NCBI GenBank assembly: GCA_026397195.1
Contig: JAPLVI010000087.1
Coordinates: 1-14,566 of the forward strand
Reading direction: 5' to 3'
Length of the DNA: 14,566 bases
Origin: Candidatus Berkelbacteria bacterium
GTDB lineage: Bacteria > Patescibacteriota > UBA1384 > JAHJRZ01
The notes below the pieces were generated by a model that did not search any database, had not been told where the DNA came from, and saw only the letters and a program-made list of their open reading frames with translations. The translations under genes were made by a program, and so were the position numbers. Every line of letters begins with the position of its first letter. Position 1 is the first letter of the stretch. Below are positions 10,647 to 14,566 of the stretch, in pieces.

Positions 10647-10709
10647 CCCGCCGTCGCTCTTACTGTGCAACCTATTACATAGTGTACGCACAGTGCGAGC
10701 TTTGGCGGG
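10647..10709. other. Long interrupted hairpin downstream of infB
   Basis: Three stacked stems are separated by symmetric internal loops. CCCGCC (10647-10652) pairs with GGCGGG (10704-10709), then GCTC (10656-10659) with GAGC (10697-10700), then ACTGTGC (10662-10668) with GCACAGT (10688-10694). The 19-base apical loop holds a further CTAT-tac-ATAG mini-stem. The internal loops are 3x3 and 2x2. Only a weak T-rich stretch follows on the plus strand, so it may end infB transcription inefficiently or act as a structured RNA or protein-binding palindrome. No known RNA family was recognised. Confidence 0.5.
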
Positions 10710-10741
10710 TTAATCTCTTGTCGCAGCGCGCCAAATAGATT

Positions 10742-10800
10742 AAAAAAGGCGCTCTGAGACTGATTGCGGGGTGGTTCTTGCGAACCAGTCTCAGGGCGCC
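10742..10800 (-). terminator. Intrinsic terminator of the minus-strand pyrB operon
   Basis: On the minus strand a 15-bp stem (10786-10800 with 10748-10762, arms GGCGCCCTGAGACTG and CAGTCTCAGAGCGCC, one G-T pair) is followed by six T, opposite the A run at 10742-10747. An inner GGTTC-ttgc-GAACC hairpin (10772-10785) is an alternative fold. It lies 45 bases beyond the stop codon of the last gene of the operon. Confidence 0.85.
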
Positions 10801-10845
10801 CGTGGGGCTTGGTTGCGTGGGGTGATCGACGAGATCATCAGATTC

Positions 10846-11175
10846 TCACCAGGCGGTGTTTCTGGCATCCTTGCTTTGAAGATCACGGATCACCCCCCCG
10901 ATCTGGGCAGTGGCATACGGCGTACAGGTGGTTGTGGATACGCGAGACTCTCTGGCGGCGCGCTTGACTTTCGTCTTGTCGTGCTTGGGGAGATTGCCAT
11001 CGATCAGGACATGCTGCGCTTCTCCGCTCCTGATCTTCTGGCAGGCGTCATCACAGTCAGGGGCGTAGACAATCTCCCAGCAGTTACTGCATTCCTGTTC
11101 GATACGCATGGCGGCCGACGACCAGTCGGCTTCGCGGCCGACCACGAAGAGGGTAAGCTCCTGTCTCTTTCTCAT
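10846..11175 (-). CDS. Small receiver-like (CheY-fold-like) protein, third gene of pyrB operon
   Basis: This 109-residue protein is not a member of any family I can name with certainty. Its pattern suggests a receiver-like alpha/beta fold: a hydrophobic first strand LTLFVVG (7-13), a second strand EIVYAP, a central strand HVLIDGNLP whose Asp could match a phospho-acceptor site, and later a short strand and a helix IGGVIRDLQ. The paired acidic residues normally found after strand 1 are missing (GRE instead), so classical Mg-dependent phosphorylation is doubtful. The start ATG at 11175 follows AAGGAGG (11181-11187) with a 5-base spacer, and the gap to the upstream pyrB stop is 14 bases, so it is a real, co-transcribed gene. 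It resembles the first gene of the operon in length and strand pattern. A regulatory role towards ATCase is speculation. Confidence 0.7.
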   Translation of the reverse strand: MRKRQELTLFVVGREADWSSAAMRIEQECSNCWEIVYAPDCDDACQKIRSGEAQHVLIDGNLPKHDKTKVKRAARESRVSTTTCTPYATAQIGGVIRDLQSKDARNTAW

Positions 11176-11189
11176 TCAGGCCTCCTTGC

Positions 11190-12167
11190 TTAGTCGTCTT
11201 GCAGCAGCCGGTGGATGAGTGCCATGCGGAGCGGAACCCCATTGGCTGCCTGACGGAAGTAGGCGGCTTTCTTGCGCGTGTCGACGTCCGGGTCGAGTTC
11301 GTCCACCCGTGGAAGCGGGTGCATCAACAGGACATCGGGATTCACCTGCTCGATGAGCGTGTTGTTGACGCGGAACTTGGGCCGTTCCGCCTGTAGCTGC
11401 TCGAACAGGTCCGGCTGGCTGTCACGGAAGCGCTCTGCCTGAATGCGAGTGATGTAGGCCACGTCGACGCCCTCGAGTCCGGCCTTTAGGTCAGCGACGC
11501 AACCCTTGAAGCGGCAGCGCGTGCTGAGCCATTGGCAGAGTTCCTCTTGAGGCCAGAGCTTCTCTGGGGCGACGAAGGTCATCTCCACTCCCTCATAGTG
11601 CAAGGCGAGTAGCTTGGCGAGTGAGTGGATTGATCGAGCGAAGCGCGGGTCACCAAGGAAGGCAATCTTGAGGCCGTTGAAGTCGCGTGTCTTGAGTTCG
11701 CGTTCGAGCGTGAGTTGGTCGAGCCAGCCCTGGGTTGGATGCTCGTCGTCGCCGTTGCCGGCATTGACGAAAGGGATGTTCGAGGCCAGAGCGATCTCTC
11801 TCACCGCCTCAACGACAGGGCTGCGCACGACGAGGAAGTCGGTATAGGGCGAGACGATACGACCGGTGTCGGCATCGCTCTCGCCCTTGGCCTTGCTCGT
11901 TTGCTCGGCAGCCTCGAAGACGATGGCGGCATCCATGCCGAGGTTCATGGCCGCTCGGCGGAACGAAAGGGCGGTGCGGGAACTTGGCTCGTAGAAGAGC
12001 CCAATCATGTCAAGCCCCGTCAAGATGTCGAGTCGACGCGGCCGCGTAAGTTGCGGGACGACGAACTTCATGTGGTATTCGTGCGCCAAGTCGAGGACTT
12101 CTCGGGTTTGGTCCGGGTCTAGGTCCTCGACCGACAACAGCTTACGTCCGACGAGTGATGCTGCCAC
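11190..12167 (-). CDS. pyrB: Aspartate carbamoyltransferase, catalytic subunit
   Basis: ATCase condenses carbamoyl phosphate and aspartate to carbamoyl-aspartate, the committed step of pyrimidine synthesis in the cytoplasm. This 325-residue protein (E. coli PyrB has 311) keeps the active site. S62-S63-R64-T65 is the carbamoyl phosphate loop (STRT in E. coli). K94 lies in KAKGE, the loop donated by the neighbouring subunit. R115, H143 and Q146 (HPTQ), R178, R241-x-Q243 and H283-P284-L285-P286-R287 also match. The HPLPR motif, where ornithine enzymes have HCLP, marks it as ATCase. Departures are Ser for Thr at 63, Ala at the Arg after STRT, and one residue less in the K84 loop. The start is GTG (12165-12167) with AAAGGGAGG (12175-12183) upstream. 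No pyrI or other pyr gene is visible; instead it is flanked by two receiver-like genes. The sequence is GC-rich and probably acquired. Confidence 0.95.
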   Translation of the reverse strand: MAASLVGRKLLSVEDLDPDQTREVLDLAHEYHMKFVVPQLTRPRRLDILTGLDMIGLFYEPSSRTALSFRRAAMNLGMDAAIVFEAAEQTSKAKGESDADTGRIVSPYTDFLVVRSPVVEAVREIALASNIPFVNAGNGDDEHPTQGWLDQLTLERELKTRDFNGLKIAFLGDPRFARSIHSLAKLLALHYEGVEMTFVAPEKLWPQEELCQWLSTRCRFKGCVADLKAGLEGVDVAYITRIQAERFRDSQPDLFEQLQAERPKFRVNNTLIEQVNPDVLLMHPLPRVDELDPDVDTRKKAAYFRQAANGVPLRMALIHRLLQDD

Positions 12168-12170
12168 TGC

Positions 12171-12461
12171 CTAGCCTCCCTTTAGCTTGGCGAGGAGCGC
12201 CTTGACGTCGTCCTCTTCGGCCGGGTCGAGGGTGACGAACTCGGTCGTCTCCGCCCGGTCGCCCAGTGCCTCCATGACCAGCGCTTGGTCCGGTTCCGAG
12301 ACAGTTGTGTCGAAGACGATCATGGCGACGGGGTTCTTATTGACGAATTCCGCCGCTTCCTGGGCAGTATCGTACGTAGCTGAACTCCAGCTGGTTCGGT
12401 TGATCTTGGCCATTACGTCCTGGGACTTCTCCCTGTTTCCGACAACGACTACTCGTGGCAT
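12171..12461 (-). CDS. Small receiver-like (CheY-fold-like) protein, first gene of pyrB operon
   Basis: This 96-residue protein has the alternating pattern of a minimal response-regulator receiver or other Rossmann-like fold. A first strand RVVVVGN (3-9) leads to a helix, a short second strand and helix, a strand AMIVFDTTVSEPDQ with a central Asp near residue 51, then TEFVTLDP and a final amphipathic helix ending KALLAKLKGG. The acidic pair after strand 1 is replaced by Gly-Asn, so it is probably not a canonical phospho-receiver. No output domain is attached. The ATG at 12461 has AGAGGTGA (12466-12473) upstream with a 4-base spacer, and only 3 bases separate its TAG stop from the pyrB start. 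Translational coupling with ATCase is therefore likely. Whether it binds or regulates ATCase is unknown. Confidence 0.72.
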   Translation of the reverse strand: MPRVVVVGNREKSQDVMAKINRTSWSSATYDTAQEAAEFVNKNPVAMIVFDTTVSEPDQALVMEALGDRAETTEFVTLDPAEEDDVKALLAKLKGG

Positions 12462-12499
12462 GGGATCACCTCTGGTGGTGCGTGGTAACTACTCCTTTG

Positions 12500-12527
12500 A
12501 TTATACGAAAATTAGGTTATAAATCAA
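12500..12527 (-). promoter_or_regulatory. Promoter of the pyrB operon
   Basis: Read on the minus strand, TTGATT (12527-12522) and TATAAT (12505-12500) are spaced by 16 bases. The start of transcription is expected near 12493, giving a leader of about 31 bases that ends in a strong Shine-Dalgarno. The promoter lies in AT-rich sequence just outside the GC-rich island and back-to-back with the cdaA promoter. Confidence 0.7.
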
Positions 12528-12548
12528 GCTGATTTTGTCATTACGGGA

Positions 12549-12557
12549 TGATATAAT
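12549..12557 (+). promoter_or_regulatory. Extended -10 promoter of cdaA-ybbR
   Basis: TATAAT (12552-12557) is preceded by TGA (12549-12551), an extended -10. The -35 position 17 bases upstream (12529-12534, CTGATT) matches the consensus at only three bases. Transcription would begin near 12564, inside the ATTAGTG repeats. Confidence 0.6.
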
Positions 12558-12561
12558 AAAT

Positions 12562-12589
12562 ATTAGTGAGATTAGTGAGTAAATTAGTG
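12562..12589 (+). repeat. Three short direct repeats in the cdaA leader
   Basis: ATTAGTGAG occurs twice in tandem (12562-12570 and 12571-12579) and ATTAGTG a third time at 12583-12589, ending 8 bases before the cdaA start codon. They lie at or just after the predicted transcription start. They could be an operator, or simple sequence expansion. Confidence 0.6.
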
Positions 12590-12597
12590 TTAGTCCT

Positions 12598-13470
12598 ATG
12601 TTTGATAATTTTTTCCACTCCGTAACCGAATTGACCAAAATTGACTTTTTTTCTTTTTTTAAGAGAATCGAGGTTTCAGTCCAAAGCCTAGACGTAATGC
12701 ATAGTCCGCTGATTATTGTAGATATTTTGATTTCCGCCATTCTTTTATATTTCTTCCTCGTCTTCTTAAAAAAAATCCGGGTGCGCAATTTGCTACTTGG
12801 GGCAATCGTTTTAATCGGGCTTTATTTATTAGCTTATTTTTTAGATTTGGCACTTCTGTCATTTATCATTAAATATTTCGCTTTATTTTTGGTGGTGGTT
12901 GTGCCCTTTTTCCTCACTCCTTCAATGCGGCGGGCGCTCGATCGAATTGAAAGAGAAATAAAAGGCATCCACATTAAAGATATGAGCCGGAGGGATAGGG
13001 AAGGAGTGATTGAGGAAATTTCTCGTGCCATGGTTGTTCTTTCTAAAAAACGTGTTGGTTCACTTATTATTTTGGAGAATAAAGATTCTTTAACTAGATT
13101 TTTGCATACCGGAGAAAAAATAGAGGCCAAAGCAACTGCTGAATTTTTGACTTTTATTTTTTACCCCGGTTCAAATCTTCGAGGCGGCGGAACGATTATT
13201 CGTGGCGACGAAGTAATTGCTGCCGAATGCATTCTCCCCAAAACTAGACGTCATCTATATCTTGATCATATCAGCCCCAGAGATACGGCAGCAGTGGGTC
13301 TTTCTGAAATCACTGATGCCCTCTGTTTTGTTACTTCCAAAAAACGCGGTGATATTTCCGTCGCCCATGAGGGAAGTTATATTAATAATCTTGATGCCGA
13401 GAGAATACCATTTATTATTGAAACATTACTTGCCGGCAAAGCTGTCAGTAAAAAAATCGATATTAAATAA
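12598..13470 (+). CDS. cdaA: CdaA-like diadenylate cyclase family membrane protein with degenerate catalytic motifs
   Basis: The 290-residue protein has the CdaA/DacA layout: three hydrophobic segments near residues 38-56, 64-82 and 86-105, a linker helix, then a DAC domain at about 125-275. CdaA normally condenses two ATP into cyclic di-AMP, which controls potassium, osmolyte and cell-wall homeostasis. Conserved stretches are clear, such as AAVGLSEITDAL (231-242) and GDISVAHEG (251-259). Both signature motifs are changed, however. DGA reads G196-G197-G198 (context NLRGGGTII), losing the metal-binding aspartate. RHR reads R228-D229-T230 (context SPRDTAAVG). By family knowledge this should abolish or strongly alter cyclase activity. 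The downstream YbbR gene, 6 bases away, matches the usual cdaA-cdaR pairing. A 35-residue cytoplasmic start precedes the first membrane segment. The family is sure; c-di-AMP synthesis is doubtful. Confidence 0.88.
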   Translation: MFDNFFHSVTELTKIDFFSFFKRIEVSVQSLDVMHSPLIIVDILISAILLYFFLVFLKKIRVRNLLLGAIVLIGLYLLAYFLDLALLSFIIKYFALFLVVVVPFFLTPSMRRALDRIEREIKGIHIKDMSRRDREGVIEEISRAMVVLSKKRVGSLIILENKDSLTRFLHTGEKIEAKATAEFLTFIFYPGSNLRGGGTIIRGDEVIAAECILPKTRRHLYLDHISPRDTAAVGLSEITDALCFVTSKKRGDISVAHEGSYINNLDAERIPFIIETLLAGKAVSKKIDIK

Positions 13471-13476
13471 TTAATT

Positions 13477-14566
13477 ATGTTTAAGTATTGGTATTTAAAA
13501 CTATTAGCCCTTGTTCTTGCCATTCTTTTGTGGTTTGTCGCTTGGGGGCTGGCCTCAAGTGCCAAAGATATTAAAGGGGTGCCGATTAAAGTCAAAAATT
13601 TGCGTCCAAATCTGGCTTATGCTTCGGATGTTTATGAAGTTGACCTAAAAGTCGTGGCCAAAAAAGATAAACTAAATGATTTGGAAGCAGAGGATTTTGA
13701 AGCGACTCTTGACATGATGTATTGGGAAAAGGGGACATATAACCAAAAAATCGAAATTTCCGCCAAAGGCGGATCCGCCTCTGGCGGAAAAAGCCTAGAA
13801 GGTGTTGAAGTAATCTCAATAACCCCTGATAATTTAGTTGTACGGATTGAAGATAAAACGGAAAAAGAGGTCAGAATTGAGGGAGTTTTTGAGGGCATCC
13901 CAGCTAAAGATTATCTAGTGGGAAGTTCTAAAATTGAGCCCGAAAAGGTCAAAGCAATTGGACCAAAAAGTGAGATTGATAGTCTAAATAAAGCAACCAT
14001 ACGCATTAAACTGAATGGGGAAAAAGATAGTTTTGTGCGCGACATTGAAATAGAAGCAATCGATTCCCAAGGCAGGAAAATTCGTTCCATTTCCTTTGAG
14101 CCCAAGCTCGCCAAAGTAAATGTCTATATTTTTTCTGGTTCGAATAATAAAGCGGTTGGGATTAAACCAAAAATTTCCGGGATTCCTTTGGCTGGTTTTT
14201 GGGTTTCGGACGTCACCACCGACCCTGCCACGATTATTATCAACAGCGATACGTTGAAATTATCATCAATTGACTCGGTCGAGACCTCCCTTTATGACAT
14301 CACCGGTCTTAAAGAAAACAAAGAAGATACAGTTGCCCTTGTTTTTCCGTCGGGGGTGGCCTCGGTGGAAAATATCAAAGAGGTCAAAATCCGCATTGAA
14401 CTATCTTCAATTGAGATGACACGAGAAATGTATGGCTCGGTAGTCTTTAAAAACACTCCAGCTGGCCACCGCGTAACACGAACTAATCCTGATACGATTC
14501 GCGTCGTTGTCTCGGGCCCCTTGAGTCTTACTCGCACCCTTACTTCTTCCAATGTTGTGATTGAAA
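13477..14566 (+). CDS. YbbR-domain (CdaR-like) protein, truncated by window end
   Basis: The frame starts at ATG 13477, 6 bases after the cdaA-like gene, and stays open to the window end (363 residues visible). A membrane anchor at residues 5-27 is followed by extracytoplasmic beta-rich sequence with successive YbbR-type repeats, about one per 85-95 residues; typical segments are SLEGVEVISITPDNLVVRIE, FEGIPAKDYLVGSSKIEPEK and VFKNTPAGHRVTRTNPDTIR. In Firmicutes, CdaR has this architecture, sits next to cdaA and modulates the cyclase from outside the membrane; glmM often follows, but that region is not in the window. Residues 95-104 (SAKGGSASGG) are encoded by a 30-base double palindrome that looks like an in-frame repeat insertion. 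There is no Shine-Dalgarno site; it is probably coupled to cdaA. Confidence 0.88.
   Translation, partial: MFKYWYLKLLALVLAILLWFVAWGLASSAKDIKGVPIKVKNLRPNLAYASDVYEVDLKVVAKKDKLNDLEAEDFEATLDMMYWEKGTYNQKIEISAKGGSASGGKSLEGVEVISITPDNLVVRIEDKTEKEVRIEGVFEGIPAKDYLVGSSKIEPEKVKAIGPKSEIDSLNKATIRIKLNGEKDSFVRDIEIEAIDSQGRKIRSISFEPKLAKVNVYIFSGSNNKAVGIKPKISGIPLAGFWVSDVTTDPATIIINSDTLKLSSIDSVETSLYDITGLKENKEDTVALVFPSGVASVENIKEVKIRIELSSIEMTREMYGSVVFKNTPAGHRVTRTNPDTIRVVVSGPLSLTRTLTSSNVVIE
13757..13790. repeat. Double palindromic repeat inserted in frame in the YbbR gene
   Basis: Two adjacent hairpins, TCCGCC-aaa-GGCGGA (13759-13773) and TCCGCC-tct-GGCGGA (13774-13788), together with flanking bases form a 34-base near-perfect palindrome from TTTCCGCC to GGCGGAAA. 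It occupies exactly ten codons and adds the low-complexity peptide SAKGGSASGG. It is GC-rich in an AT-rich gene. Similar TCCGCC/GGCGGA palindromes are, from memory, frequent in Parcubacteria genomes. Confidence 0.75.

Larger units (their letters stand above)
10748..12490 (-). other. GC-rich island carrying a three-gene pyrB operon
   Basis: The composition changes sharply between infB and cdaA. A hand count of one line inside (11281-11340) gives 38 of 60 G+C, against 25 of 60 for a line inside infB (9001-9060). All three genes in the island are on the minus strand, opposite to everything else. They have strong Shine-Dalgarno sequences that the flanking genes lack, and use GC-ending codons. The right boundary is near 12490, the left near 10640-10750. 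No integrase, transposase or clear flanking direct repeat was found. Horizontal acquisition is the simplest reading; an assembly chimera is a possible alternative. Confidence 0.75.

Noticed and set aside
10771..11193. Plus-strand 140-codon open frame antisense to the third pyrB-operon gene
   Set aside because: It starts with GTG inside the terminator hairpin, has no ribosome site, and covers a minus-strand gene with a strong SD and operon context. Long antisense frames are expected in GC-rich DNA.
11614..12122. Plus-strand open frames antisense to pyrB
   Set aside because: They lie opposite a clearly recognised ATCase with all active-site motifs. The peptides show no family features.
11190..12167. 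Ornithine or other transcarbamylase instead of ATCase
   Set aside because: The HPLPR motif and HPTQ context with R-x-Q at 241-243 match ATCase; ornithine enzymes have HCLP at the C-terminal site.
10640..12600. Integrative element with att sites around the pyrB operon
   Set aside because: Comparing both edges by eye gave no direct repeat longer than a few bases, and there is no integrase, transposase or tRNA gene.

Overview
The window looks like a chromosomal segment of an AT-rich Candidate Phyla Radiation (Patescibacteria, probably Parcubacteria-like) bacterium. This is inferred from gene content (a DUF4012 protein, two small YkuD L,D-transpeptidases, adjacent gyrB-gyrA, a compact IF2, a CdaA/YbbR pair), from near absence of Shine-Dalgarno sequences on the plus-strand genes, from many short GC-rich palindromes between and inside genes, and from the standard code. 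TGA serves as a stop, which argues against the recoded Gracilibacteria/Absconditabacteria. No rRNA, tRNA or CRISPR array was seen, so the placement is not firm.

Layout on the plus strand. Positions 1-1622 hold the 3' part of a DUF4012 gene ending in a terminator. Positions 1700-3602 hold two monocistronic L,D-transpeptidases, each with its own promoter, separated by a cluster of REP-like hairpins and a clear terminator. Positions 3603-8477 hold a gyrB-gyrA operon (1-base gap), preceded by a MITE-like palindrome that reaches the gyrB start. Positions 8490-10627 hold a terminator, a good promoter, a roughly 100-base leader and infB. Positions 12550-14566 hold a diadenylate-cyclase-like membrane protein and a YbbR-domain partner that runs off the end.

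Between infB and cdaA, on the minus strand, lies a GC-rich three-gene operon (10748-12527): a small receiver-like protein, an apparently intact aspartate carbamoyltransferase catalytic chain, and a second small receiver-like protein. It has its own promoter, terminator and strong Shine-Dalgarno sites, and looks acquired from a different lineage. This is the best candidate for an undescribed system.

Other points deserve attention. The CdaA-like protein has lost both signature catalytic motifs (DGA is GGG; RHR is RDT). GyrA and GyrB both carry substitutions at positions tied to quinolone resistance in E. coli. A 30-base double palindrome is inserted in frame in the YbbR gene. Apart from the pyrB operon the genes are housekeeping: DNA supercoiling, translation initiation, and cell-envelope cross-linking and signalling.
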